In this document: positions 16,439 through 24,869 of the stretch, piece after piece
How positions within the stretch are numbered: position 1 is the stretch's first letter
Layout: each line of letters starts with the position of its first letter
Source of the DNA: CAYRMN01 sp964425575
GTDB lineage: Bacteria > Patescibacteriota > Patescibacteriia > 2-12-FULL-60-25
Assembly (NCBI GenBank): GCA_964425575.1
Contig: CAYRMN010000020.1
Coordinates: forward strand, 1 to 26,487
Direction of reading: 5' to 3'
DNA: 26,487 nucleotides
Program-made: the position numbers and the translations under genes
The notes under the pieces: model-generated
Database searches by the model: none
What the model was told of the DNA's origin: nothing
The model's input: the letters and a program-made list of their open reading frames with translations, nothing else

Positions 16439-17062
16439 CTAGTTTTCATCGATGAATCCGGCGATCCTGGATTGAAGGTCTCTCAAGGTGCGAGCGCATA
16501 TTTCACCGTCTCCCTTATTGTTTTTGAAGACGCTGATGAAGCCGTGGCCTGCGACCAGCGTATTGAGCTATTGCGTCGCGAGATTGGCTGGAAGCCGGGT
16601 AGCGAGTTTCACTTTCATCGGAATTCGGACAAGATCAGAGATGCTTTCTTAAAAGCTGTCCAGCCATATAGTTTCTTCTATTACGGAATCGTAATCAACA
16701 AAGCAAAACTGTACGGCGAGGGTTTCAAAAATAAGGAATCTTTTTATAAATACGCTTGTCGGCTTGTGTTCGAAAACGCTAAAGAAAAGCTGCATGATGC
16801 CACCGTTATTCTCGACCAGAGCGGCAGTGAGGACTTTCGTAACCAGCTTCGGACATACCTCAAGAAGCACATGAACTACCAGAAAAATAAACTCATCAAT
16901 AAAGTAAAGATGCAGGACTCTGCCAGAAACAACCTTCTCCAATTAGCCGACTACGTCGCCAGCATAATCAACCGATCTGTTCAACAGCAAAAGAACAAGG
17001 CCGACGGATTTCGTAAAATCATTGCCCATCGTGAAATTTTCGTTCAAGTCTGGCCGAAATAG
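16436..17062 (+). CDS. DUF3800 domain protein
   Basis: A 208-residue soluble protein. The N-terminal LVFIDESGDPG (2-12), the middle VILDQSGSEDFR and the C-terminal NNLLQLADYVASII are the three acidic blocks of DUF3800. The domain has an RNase H-like fold by family knowledge, and its conserved Asp/Glu residues could bind metal for a nuclease. The family is frequent beside restriction systems and on mobile elements, but its activity is not established. Here it faces the opposite way to the restriction operon and is the first gene inside the att-like site. The start codon lies in a palindrome, which suggests control of its expression. A structured hairpin region follows its stop. Confidence 0.85.
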   Translation: MLVFIDESGDPGLKVSQGASAYFTVSLIVFEDADEAVACDQRIELLRREIGWKPGSEFHFHRNSDKIRDAFLKAVQPYSFFYYGIVINKAKLYGEGFKNKESFYKYACRLVFENAKEKLHDATVILDQSGSEDFRNQLRTYLKKHMNYQKNKLINKVKMQDSARNNLLQLADYVASIINRSVQQQKNKADGFRKIIAHREIFVQVWPK

Positions 17063-17074
17063 ACAAATAGAAAA

Positions 17075-17132
17075 CCCCCAGTCCTATTCCCGAAGGAAAC
17101 GCGGCGATAAACGCCACAGTTCGGATTGGGGG
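17075..17132. ncRNA. Candidate structured RNA or complex terminator after DUF3800
   Basis: Three stems nest in 58 nt: CCCCCAGT (17075-17082) with ATTGGGGG (17125-17132), CCGAA (17090-17094) with TTCGG (17120-17124), and GGCG (17103-17106) with CGCC (17112-17115) around loop ATAAA. There is no T run. It starts 12 nt after the DUF3800 stop. No known RNA family was recognised and the transcribed strand is not known. The stretch from 17133 to 17267 shows no gene, only a TATACT box and a short palindrome AGGTTTTAAACCT. Confidence 0.4.
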
Positions 17133-17267
17133 CAATTCCATAATCAATATACCTAAAAATACCATTTTGGTCAAAGTGCCCGTGGATAAAAAATGACACC
17201 GCTATACTAAGCCAAGTTTCGGGTTTTTAGGTTTTAAACCTAGGATTTGAGCAACGATGTAAAACAA

Positions 17268-17297
17268 AATGAGCCGCGGGTATAACGGCAACTCATT
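17268..17297 (-). terminator. Terminator of the restriction operon
   Basis: Minus-strand stem AATGAG/CTCATT with inner CCG/CGG, followed by TTTTGTTTT. It begins 14 nt after the stop of the small basic protein gene, the last gene of the operon. Confidence 0.6.
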
Positions 17298-17311
17298 CTA
17301 TTCAGCTTCAG

Positions 17312-17458
17312 CTATCGCTTTTTCTTCGAACGGCCGCCCCGTGCTTGCGAAAGCGCGCTTCCGGCGATCTTCTTCGTTTTCGATGAAGTGCTGCCGGAGC
17401 GTAATGCTTTCGATGCGGTCGTTGCGATTTTTCTGCTCGTTTGTTTTTTATTCGGCAC
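17312..17458 (-). CDS. Small basic Lys/Ser-rich protein, 48 residues
   Basis: A short gene starting with GTG: MPNKKQTSRKIATTASK at the N-terminus, SSKTKKIAGSALSQ in the middle and GRSKKKR at the end. It has no acidic residue and about a third lysine plus arginine. A near-perfect SD, AAAGGAGGTGA, lies 6 nt before GTG (ATT just before it is the other possible start). That is the best ribosome-binding site in the operon. It begins 25 nt after the YgjP-type gene and ends before a terminator, so it is the last operon member. High basicity suggests binding of DNA or RNA. No family is claimed. The repeated K/S-A-SKAL and AGSALSQ words suggest a conserved small-protein type rather than chance coding. 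Confidence 0.65.
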   Translation of the reverse strand: MPNKKQTSRKIATTASKALRSGSTSSKTKKIAGSALSQARGGRSKKKR

Positions 17459-17483
17459 AATGTTCACCTCCTTTCTTTGATAA

Positions 17484-18188
17484 TCAACCAAACTTGCACT
17501 CTAATTTTTCTTTAATCGCTTCCCAGTTACGGTATTTAGAATCTAGCAGGGCGAAGAATTTTTTTCCGTGATTCTTATGTTTAAAGTGACAAAGCTCGTG
17601 AGTAATCACGTAGTCAATACACTCTTTTGGCGTGTGAATGAGCCTTGGATTCAGAATAACCTTCTCTTGGCTTGAGTAGCTTCCCCAACGCTTCGGCATT
17701 TCCCGAATGACGATCTTTGGCAGATTCTTATACCCGAACTTCTCTATCATCGCAGCGAGTCGCTCTTGAAATATTACAGCCCTTCTTTCCTGTAACCATT
17801 TGCTCAAGAGTCTCTTGTTATGAATGCCGTCTAGAACTGATTTTTTGGTTGTGATCACAAGCTTCCCATGAACCAACGAAACCGACTCGTTGCTGCCTCG
17901 TATCACGACTAGCTGATACTGCCTGCCCAGATAATAAAAACCTTCACCGGAAACATATTCCCTTGGATAAAGACGCTTTGAATACTTCTGAAAACAATTC
18001 AGCTGTTTATTAAGCCAAAGCCACTTCTTCCGTAAAAATGCCTCTACGCGGTCTTGTTGAGTTCCACGAGGACATTTCACGATAATTTCTGATTTTGGAT
18101 TCACTGTTAAGCTAAACGTTTTACGCGCTTCATGGATCAGGAAATAATCGTATTGATATTTCCCGTAGACGAAGCGTTGATTTGTCAT
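17484..18188 (-). CDS. YgjP-type metallopeptidase (DUF45/M48-like)
   Basis: A 234-residue protein. HELCHFKHKNHGKKF starts at residue 197: His197, Glu198 and His201 form the zinc-binding HExxH, with His207 as likely third ligand. The RWGSYSS and LNPRLIHTP words (168-186) before it are the family signature. YgjP-like proteins are frequent beside type I restriction genes, where their task is not known; a protease role is inferred from the motif. The start overlaps the hsdR stop by 4 nt (ATGA), so the two are coupled. The N-terminal half has many basic residues and no membrane segment. Confidence 0.9.
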   Translation of the reverse strand: MTNQRFVYGKYQYDYFLIHEARKTFSLTVNPKSEIIVKCPRGTQQDRVEAFLRKKWLWLNKQLNCFQKYSKRLYPREYVSGEGFYYLGRQYQLVVIRGSNESVSLVHGKLVITTKKSVLDGIHNKRLLSKWLQERRAVIFQERLAAMIEKFGYKNLPKIVIREMPKRWGSYSSQEKVILNPRLIHTPKECIDYVITHELCHFKHKNHGKKFFALLDSKYRNWEAIKEKLECKFG

Positions 18189-21100
18189 ACGGAGAATATT
18201 TCAAGATTATGTTCGGCGAGCTGCACGCATGTATCGACTAGCGATTTCATATCTTCGCCGGACAAAGGAATGCCGAGCTCAGACTTAACATGATCGTAAA
18301 GATAATCATCCAGTTTATTCTTAATGATGCGCTTCACCTCGGCATTGCGATGCCAGTCAACAATCGTTTCTCCGCGAAGAATACCCAGCAGACCAAGGAC
18401 GATTTCTACGTACTGTTTGTCATTGAGCTCGTATGATTGCAGATAGTTTTTTAGGTTGCGATAAAACACCGGAGCTCCGTTAACTTCTACGATATCAGAG
18501 GGAAGTTCATCATCCTTTTTCTGAATAACTTCGTCACGGATAAGCTTCATCTGGCCCAGAGCTTCAATATCCGCCAGCCTGCCATTACGCATCTCCTCTA
18601 GGAGTTTCTTAATCTTATCCGAGAAACGTACGTACAATTCTGGATCGGTATCCATCTTCTCAGTGATCGTACGTTCGGTCTGGGCGGCGATGGCCTCCGC
18701 TTTAGATTTATTCGACCCAAGCTCTTCGATCGCCTTCGTAAACTTCTCCGTATCGGTGATATTGATCGGTTGAGTGAGCAGTTCGACGCCTTGAGCATCG
18801 ACATACTGATCAAGAATTCGGATGAGGCTATTCTTGTATTCAGAAAGATCAAGGCGATCTGCGTATCGGAGACTTGCGGACTTGCGAAGCTCAATCAACT
18901 TTTTCAATTCCTTTTTGTATACATGAATGTGCTTAAATTCCGTACCAAAATCCTTAAGCATCAGGCACTCGTTGAATGATCGCGTGAATCCGTTTAGCGC
19001 ATCATAAAACATTCGGCGGTCAGGTTCATCGGCGAGTCGAGCTAGATACGCCTCATCGTCCTTTGTCTTGCCAATATCCTTGAAGAGCTCGTGAACCGCG
19101 TCGTAGCGCTGCTGAAGCTCCTGAATCTTGTCCTTAACATCAACCAAGGTTCCTTTGACATCATCCTCGTCGAAGTTGCCAAACAGCTTCATGGCTCGAT
19201 CAAGATTCTTGGCATTTTCAGAATAGTCGATAATGAATCCGGTTGTTTTCGGATAGAAATCGTTATCGAATAAACGATTCACGCGAGCGATAGCCTGCAG
19301 CAAGTTATGATCCTTCAAATCTTTCGCGAGATACAGAACCGTATTACGAGGAGCGTCAAAACCCGTCAAAAGCTTGTCGACCACAATGAGAATCTCTATT
19401 CCGTCATCGTTGTGTTTGAAGCTTTCGATGACGTCGTCTTCGTATGACTTCAGGCTTTGATATTTCGCGCTAATCTTTTCGAGATAATCAACCACCTCTT
19501 TTTTATGCGTATCCTCTTCATCAACTAATCCATTTTCATCAGAAATGACAATCGCTGTTCGAATTTTTCCGCGTTCCTCAAAATACCGCTGAAATAAAAC
19601 AGCAGAATATTTGGAAGGCGCAACAAGTTGAGCTTTCAATCCAGTTCCCTGAAGCCATTCCATGAAATGCTCTTCAACATCATGAGCTATTTCCTTAATC
19701 CGATTCGGATTGTCTTTAATAACTTTCTTCTCCACGTATTTCTGCAAATCTCGTTTCTTGTCATCGCTCAAGCCTTCTGTTAGACGACCTACATGGCGAT
19801 CGATTTGATCGATGTTTTGTGTGAGCTCGACATAACGCCCTTCGTAGATCAACGGCAGAATAATCTTATCCGTCAACGCATCATCAATTGTGTATTTATC
19901 GATATACCCGCCAAACTTTTCATAGCTCGACTTCTCCTTTTTCATGAGCGGCGTACCAGTGAAACCGATATAACAGGCGTTCGGGATGATTAAATTCATC
20001 TCGAGGTTAGCCATCCCGCCTTGGGTACGATGCGCCTCATCGATCAACACAAAGATGTCTTTTGATTCATCGACAAATCCGGCTTTCTTTTTTGAGGATG
20101 ACTCAAACTTATGAACAAGCGTGGTTATCACGTCCAACTTTTTCTCTTTGATCAATTCAAGAAGATGCTCACCACTCGTAGCACGAATAACGCCCTTCTT
20201 CAAACCACAATTGCGGAATGTATCGCCAATTTGCTTATCAAGATCACGGCGATCCGTTACGAGAATGATTCGTGGATTCTTGATATGCGGATGCTCAATC
20301 AATGCACGAACAAACATGACCATCGTGAGCGACTTCCCGGATCCTTGCGTATGCCACACAAGCCCGCCACGTCGCTTTTTCCCGTCTGAACCCGCGTCAT
20401 CCTCCTCAATACGGTCAAACATCTTACGAATGGCGAAATATTGCTGATAACGCGAAATCTTCTTGATGCCAGCATCGTACAAGACGGCGTTTTTAGACAA
20501 ATCCAATAATCGGGCGTGCTCGAACAGGGCGATGACAGATCGGTCTTGCTCGGTCGGAATACGATCTAAAATTTGACGATGACCAACCGTAGGACCATTC
20601 AAGTCGGCGCAAAGTTGCGTATAGATATCCGCGTCAATTGTTTTTGAGATAAGAAGGCGCGCGCGGCTGTCCTGCTCTGCTTCTGGAACACCCTTTTCTT
20701 TCCATTGCGCGTAGAACTTGTTTGGCGTGCCAGCCGCCCCATAACGAAACTCCTTACCGTTTGTTCCAACGAGCAACTGCGGATACACGAAAAGCTTTGG
20801 ACAATATTCCGTCCGTTGATTTCGATTCTGTTGGCTCAAGGCTTCCTCAATTTCAACACTAGATTTTTTATTCTCTATGACGGAAAATGGAATACCGTTA
20901 ACAAAAACAACGATATCCGGACGGATATTTCCCTTTCCCGAGGCTTCGAATTCAACCGCCACATGAAAGGAGTTGTTTTCTGGATTCGCAAAATCAATAA
21001 AGCGGAAATTCTTCGATTCGGCTTTTCCATCGTGAAAAACTTTGATCGCTTTACCACCCGTGGTGGGCATGATGAGATGGAAGACACTCTTCGAGGTATC

Positions 21101-21382
21101 AATCAAACCTTCGAGCGGAATATTTTCTAATTCTTCAATCGCATCCCAAATATCCTTGTCGGCAAATTGGTAGATCTGACCCTTGTGCTCGTATGAGTTG
21201 ATCTCTTTGAGTTTCGCAAATGCGATATCCTTCAAAATGAATTTGCTCAAATCATTGCGGCGCTCCGCAAGAACGCGCTCCGTCGGAAGATAGGTATAAC
21301 CAAGATTGATGAGCAACTCAACAAACGGCAATTGCGATTGTCGCGTTTCGTCGAAGTTGGCGTTGATTTGGTTGATGCTCAT
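18185..21382 (-). CDS. hsdR: Type I restriction enzyme R subunit
   Basis: A 1065-residue motor and nuclease subunit of normal length. The N-terminal nuclease (PD-(D/E)xK) is intact: Asp156 in RPDIVVF, then Glu170 and Lys172 in VIENKKS. The helicase follows with Walker A HTQGSGKS (344-351), DEAH (448-451), the motif III GFTGTP (473-478), and motif VI QAIARVNR, then the C-terminal helical domain that docks to HsdM. With HsdM and HsdS it translocates and cuts DNA that lacks methylation. Its start overlaps the hsdS stop by 4 nt (ATGA) and its stop overlaps the YgjP-type start likewise. No frameshift or missing motif was found, so restriction should be functional. Confidence 0.96.
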   Translation of the reverse strand: MSINQINANFDETRQSQLPFVELLINLGYTYLPTERVLAERRNDLSKFILKDIAFAKLKEINSYEHKGQIYQFADKDIWDAIEELENIPLEGLIDTSKSVFHLIMPTTGGKAIKVFHDGKAESKNFRFIDFANPENNSFHVAVEFEASGKGNIRPDIVVFVNGIPFSVIENKKSSVEIEEALSQQNRNQRTEYCPKLFVYPQLLVGTNGKEFRYGAAGTPNKFYAQWKEKGVPEAEQDSRARLLISKTIDADIYTQLCADLNGPTVGHRQILDRIPTEQDRSVIALFEHARLLDLSKNAVLYDAGIKKISRYQQYFAIRKMFDRIEEDDAGSDGKKRRGGLVWHTQGSGKSLTMVMFVRALIEHPHIKNPRIILVTDRRDLDKQIGDTFRNCGLKKGVIRATSGEHLLELIKEKKLDVITTLVHKFESSSKKKAGFVDESKDIFVLIDEAHRTQGGMANLEMNLIIPNACYIGFTGTPLMKKEKSSYEKFGGYIDKYTIDDALTDKIILPLIYEGRYVELTQNIDQIDRHVGRLTEGLSDDKKRDLQKYVEKKVIKDNPNRIKEIAHDVEEHFMEWLQGTGLKAQLVAPSKYSAVLFQRYFEERGKIRTAIVISDENGLVDEEDTHKKEVVDYLEKISAKYQSLKSYEDDVIESFKHNDDGIEILIVVDKLLTGFDAPRNTVLYLAKDLKDHNLLQAIARVNRLFDNDFYPKTTGFIIDYSENAKNLDRAMKLFGNFDEDDVKGTLVDVKDKIQELQQRYDAVHELFKDIGKTKDDEAYLARLADEPDRRMFYDALNGFTRSFNECLMLKDFGTEFKHIHVYKKELKKLIELRKSASLRYADRLDLSEYKNSLIRILDQYVDAQGVELLTQPINITDTEKFTKAIEELGSNKSKAEAIAAQTERTITEKMDTDPELYVRFSDKIKKLLEEMRNGRLADIEALGQMKLIRDEVIQKKDDELPSDIVEVNGAPVFYRNLKNYLQSYELNDKQYVEIVLGLLGILRGETIVDWHRNAEVKRIIKNKLDDYLYDHVKSELGIPLSGEDMKSLVDTCVQLAEHNLEIFSV

Positions 21383-22647
21383 ATTGTCGTTTGCTCAGTT
21401 ATAGCTGACGTCGTCTCAGGCGTTCGGATAATTCCTGTCATCAAGGCGTTAAGAAGGTAGGATTGTTGAGATCTTAAGTTTCCAAGTTTTTTTTCAAGTA
21501 GTTCTATTTCTTTTTTGGTGGCACTAATGATTTCAATTATCTGACGTTGCTCCGCTAAGGGCGGAAGAGGAATCTTTATTTTTGAGAAGGCTGACCAGCG
21601 CAAACTCCCGCGTCTATTCACTGATGAGGAGGTCGCTGACTCAAAGACATGACGAAATAGTTCAGTTTTCAAAAGTGGGTACAAATATTCCGGCAGAATT
21701 TTTTCGTCGCACTCAAAGACCGTATACATGGGGCTTACAAGGCCTTCATCATAAAGATCCTGAAGCCCGATTGAACCCTCCTCAATGTGATTAGTTGCGT
21801 ATACGAATTGATACCTCTGCACAATCTTGTAGGTACTTAGATTCTTTGAAAAGATCTGCTTTTTAAAGAATGACAGCGAGTCGACCAATCCACGATGTAC
21901 GGTGCACGACAAGACGGGCAACGGATTATTTTGTGAATTCTTTTTTGAAACTGATTTTGCAACCTCTCCAATATTCACAATCTTCCAGCTAGACGGCACG
22001 GTTAAATATCTATTCTTTTGAAATTGTGCCGACTTATTACTTTTGCCAAACAACGTTTTCTGCGTCACTACATCCTTAATTTGCTCTTTCAAACAGATTT
22101 CATTAGTCACCTCATCAATCGCCTTATCCCAAGTTTCAAGGATGGAGACGATGCGGCGTTGTTCGTGGAGAGGTGGCAGATTTAACTTCAAATTCGCAAT
22201 CTGCGAAGAGTTTACAGCTGGATAGCTTGAGCCGACCAATAAATTATTTATATCGTTGTTTAGTTTGCGAGAAAACAAATATAAATAGAGATAATAGTTG
22301 TCAAGCACACCGTCCTTCCCATGAAGAACCGCGAAGCCAGTGGAGCAAATAACATCTTTCACGTCGAATTCTGCGATGCAGTGTCCCAGCAAATTTGGTC
22401 GAACGGTAGCCATCAGTACATCACCACGTTCGATAATGCGTCGAGCTCGTGAAGGAGCACTTCCGAATCTAACAGACTCCCGTGACAATGACGCTACGCC
22501 ATTATCCACGCAAGACAAATCCAGATATCTAAACTCATACTCCGCTGAGGTTGAATTACTCAAGGTGGCCTTATTGACATCAACCACGTCACCAAGTCTC
22601 ACCTGACGCCAATCATGCGGATAACGGTTTGCCAAATTAAGACTCAT
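21379..22647 (-). CDS. hsdS: Type I restriction specificity subunit, full length
   Basis: A 422-residue HsdS with two halves. The first target-recognition domain begins with WRQVRLGDVVDVNKAT (about 12-27) and ends with LPPLHEQRRIVSILETWDKAIDEV, the conserved helical spacer. The second begins at WKIVNIGEVAKSVSK and ends with LPPLAEQRQIIEIISATKKEIELLEKK, again the spacer helix. Each domain reads one half of a bipartite DNA site, and the helices set the gap. ATG 22647 follows the DUF4145 stop after one base; the frame runs upstream to 22674. The overlap with hsdR shows coupling. The half-HsdS at 25552 gives the operon a second specificity protein. Confidence 0.95.
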   Translation of the reverse strand: MSLNLANRYPHDWRQVRLGDVVDVNKATLSNSTSAEYEFRYLDLSCVDNGVASLSRESVRFGSAPSRARRIIERGDVLMATVRPNLLGHCIAEFDVKDVICSTGFAVLHGKDGVLDNYYLYLYLFSRKLNNDINNLLVGSSYPAVNSSQIANLKLNLPPLHEQRRIVSILETWDKAIDEVTNEICLKEQIKDVVTQKTLFGKSNKSAQFQKNRYLTVPSSWKIVNIGEVAKSVSKKNSQNNPLPVLSCTVHRGLVDSLSFFKKQIFSKNLSTYKIVQRYQFVYATNHIEEGSIGLQDLYDEGLVSPMYTVFECDEKILPEYLYPLLKTELFRHVFESATSSSVNRRGSLRWSAFSKIKIPLPPLAEQRQIIEIISATKKEIELLEKKLGNLRSQQSYLLNALMTGIIRTPETTSAITEQTTI

Positions 22648-22648
22648 A

Positions 22649-23329
22649 TTAGGACGTTGCGTCACGTTTCTCAATTTGCTCTAAAGCGGTACTTGGCAGA
22701 CTAGAGTAAAACGCATTTATCGCTTTTGGTTCAGTTATCAATTTTTCAGCAATAAAATTTATCAAATCAAATAATTTAACCACGAGGTCGGGCTCTTCTT
22801 CCAAGTCAATCTCTCCAGGATGAACTGCGTTATTGCCCGTGATTCTTAACGCATCGAGCGACTGCTGAACTACTTGACTTAGACCTTTTTGAACAAGTGC
22901 TCCAATATCAGTGTTGATATTCTCGCCCTTTCCTCCCAGCTGTATACATAACTTCTGAAGTGCGAGTCTCAATAATGCGGCTGAAGCTCTGGGAGAATCA
23001 CTTAATATCAGAGCGGCCTCACGATAATCGGATTTAATCTCCTCTTCAAGATCTGGATTTGGCTCAGAGACAATTATTTTCTTTGGATAAATCATGATTG
23101 AGTCATTCCAAATCACAAAACGATCGCAATGCTCACAAAAAGACATCATCCATTCTTCCGGCAAAATTCCGGTTGTATTAGTCAATTCACGAATATTTGA
23201 GTACTTGCGGGTATACCCGTCCCCGATTGCTCCTATATGAGACCAACGTTGTTTTGCGTAAACACCACAATGAGGGCAATGAAATTCCTTTGTTTGCGCC
23301 TTGGGTTGAAAATATTTTTCTTTGCTCAT
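22649..23329 (-). CDS. DUF4145 protein with zinc ribbon
   Basis: A 226-residue soluble protein. Four cysteines, Cys18, Cys21, Cys65 and Cys68 (CPHC and CEHC), form an N-terminal zinc ribbon; residues about 95-200 are the all-helical DUF4145 domain (SPRASAALLRLALQKL, ITGNNAVHPGEI). DUF4145 is common in type I restriction operons and defence islands, also fused to HsdR in some bacteria, but its action is not known. The position between hsdM and hsdS fits a partner of the methylase complex. It starts 9 nt after hsdM and ends one base before the hsdS ATG. Confidence 0.85.
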   Translation of the reverse strand: MSKEKYFQPKAQTKEFHCPHCGVYAKQRWSHIGAIGDGYTRKYSNIRELTNTTGILPEEWMMSFCEHCDRFVIWNDSIMIYPKKIIVSEPNPDLEEEIKSDYREAALILSDSPRASAALLRLALQKLCIQLGGKGENINTDIGALVQKGLSQVVQQSLDALRITGNNAVHPGEIDLEEEPDLVVKLFDLINFIAEKLITEPKAINAFYSSLPSTALEQIEKRDATS

Positions 23330-23338
23330 AATGATTGT

Positions 23339-24865
23339 TTACTTGATTCCAAGCTCCTTCAGATACCCCTCCATCTGCTTTTCCAACTTTTGAAGCTCTG
23401 GCTCGATCTTAGCCAGCTCTTCCAGCGTCGCATGGATATCAACCGCCGCCTCTTCTTCAAACGTATCCACGTAGCGCGTGATATTTAGGTTGTAGTCATT
23501 TTCCTGAACCTCTTTGGAGCTCACAATGCGCGAGAATTTCTCAATCTCTTTCCAATTTGCATACGTGTCAAAAATCTTATCCGCATTCTCTTGGCTCAAA
23601 ACATTCTGCGCCTTAGCGGATTTGAATTCCTTTGACGCCTCGATAAACAATACGTCTTTCTTGCTTTCATTCGCTCCGCCTTTTTCACGCGAGCGATCCA
23701 TGATCAGAATCGCGACAGGGATACCCGTGGTCTGGAACAATCCCGCCGGCAGACCAATCACCGCGTCGATCAAGTTTTCTTCAAGCAGTGATTGACGGAT
23801 GCGTCCCTCGGTTCCGCCACGGAATAGGACGCCATGCGGCACAATAACAGCAACGCGGCCGGTCTTTNNNNNNNNNNCGGTCTTTGGCTTGGCCGTTTCA
23901 ATCATGTGTGACACGAAGGCATAATCACCCTTATCTTTTGGCGGGATTCCACGGAAGAAACGACGATAACGATCACCCTCTGCATTTTCCGCGCCCCACT
24001 TCTTCAATGAAAATGGAGGATTCGCAATCACCACATCAAACTTCATTAGCTTGTCATTCTCAACCAAGAGCGGGTTGTTGAGCGTGTCACCCCACTCGAG
24101 ACGCGCAGAGTCCTTGCCGTGTAAAAACATGTTCATGCGCGCGAGTTGATATGTGGATCCGGTACTTTCCTGACCATACAGCGCATAATTTTTCGATCCT
24201 TGCTTTTCGATCTCCTCACCAGCCAAGAGCAAAAGACCGCCCGAACCCATGGCTGGGTCGCAAATACGGTCGCCATCTTTCGGACGCGCGAGACGCGCGA
24301 GCAAAGATGCCACTGACTTAACCGTGAAAAATTCGCCGGCTTTTTTTCCTGCATCAGCGCCGAAACGCTCGATCATGTACATGTAGGCATTACCGATGAC
24401 ATCCTCATTGATTTCGGTAAGGTCGACACCATGAAAGTCTTGGATCAAATGGCGCAGCATCTTATTGCGCTGCTGGAGCTTGCCGAGCACCGACTCGGAG
24501 TTAAAATCCACGCTGAACACACCTTCAAGCTTGCTACGATTTGCATCCTCGATGAGATGTAGCGCCTTATTTAACTCTTCGCCGATATTGTCCTGTTCAT
24601 GGATGCTGTAGATGTAATCAAATGTCGCCTTCGGCGGAAGATAGAAGCGATCGAGCTTCATTTTCTCCTGAATGCGCGTCTCGTCATTACCAAAGCGCTC
24701 TTTGTATTTTTCGTGCTGCTTCTTAGACAGGTCGCTCAAATATTTGAAGAACAACATCGTCAAGACGTAGTCCTTGTACACTCCCGCATCAACGGACGTA
24801 CGCGAGGAGTCAGCTGCGGACCAAAGGATGCGGTTTAAATCTTCTTGCGTGTAGGATTTTGACAT
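23339..24865 (-). CDS. hsdM: Type I restriction methyltransferase subunit (spans an assembly gap)
   Basis: An N6-adenine methyltransferase of about 500 residues. The N-terminal helical domain (MSKSYTQEDLNRILWSAADS, 1-20) is typical of HsdM; SAM motif I is DPAMGSGGLLL (203-213) and the catalytic NPPF is at 282-285. Start 24865 sits 4 nt after the protease stop; the frame continues to 25087 but overlaps the protease gene. Ten N at 23868-23877 interrupt the sequence as KPKT-XXXX-KTGRVAV. The same 8 bases lie on both sides, and collapsing one copy plus the N run removes exactly six codons and restores KPKTGRVAVIVPHG. The gene is therefore likely intact, about 502 residues. Confidence 0.94.
   Translation of the reverse strand: MSKSYTQEDLNRILWSAADSSRTSVDAGVYKDYVLTMLFFKYLSDLSKKQHEKYKERFGNDETRIQEKMKLDRFYLPPKATFDYIYSIHEQDNIGEELNKALHLIEDANRSKLEGVFSVDFNSESVLGKLQQRNKMLRHLIQDFHGVDLTEINEDVIGNAYMYMIERFGADAGKKAGEFFTVKSVASLLARLARPKDGDRICDPAMGSGGLLLLAGEEIEKQGSKNYALYGQESTGSTYQLARMNMFLHGKDSARLEWGDTLNNPLLVENDKLMKFDVVIANPPFSLKKWGAENAEGDRYRRFFRGIPPKDKGDYAFVSHMIETAKPKTXXXXKTGRVAVIVPHGVLFRGGTEGRIRQSLLEENLIDAVIGLPAGLFQTTGIPVAILIMDRSREKGGANESKKDVLFIEASKEFKSAKAQNVLSQENADKIFDTYANWKEIEKFSRIVSSKEVQENDYNLNITRYVDTFEEEAAVDIHATLEELAKIEPELQKLEKQMEGYLKELGIK
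23868..23877. other. Scaffold gap of 10 N
   Basis: CGGTCTTT occurs directly before (23860-23867) and directly after (23878-23885) the N run. The contig ends probably overlap by these 8 bases, so the N run is a placeholder and not missing sequence. Confidence 0.85.
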
Positions 24866-24869
24866 ATGG

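Noticed and set aside
21379..22647. Alternative genetic code with TGA as glycine or tryptophan, as in some CPR groups
   Set aside because: TGA ends hsdS and hsdR exactly at ATGA overlaps with the next gene, and no in-frame TGA is needed in any recognised gene.
23860..23885. hsdM as a pseudogene or frameshifted gene
   Set aside because: The frame is kept through the N run and both sides are normal HsdM sequence.
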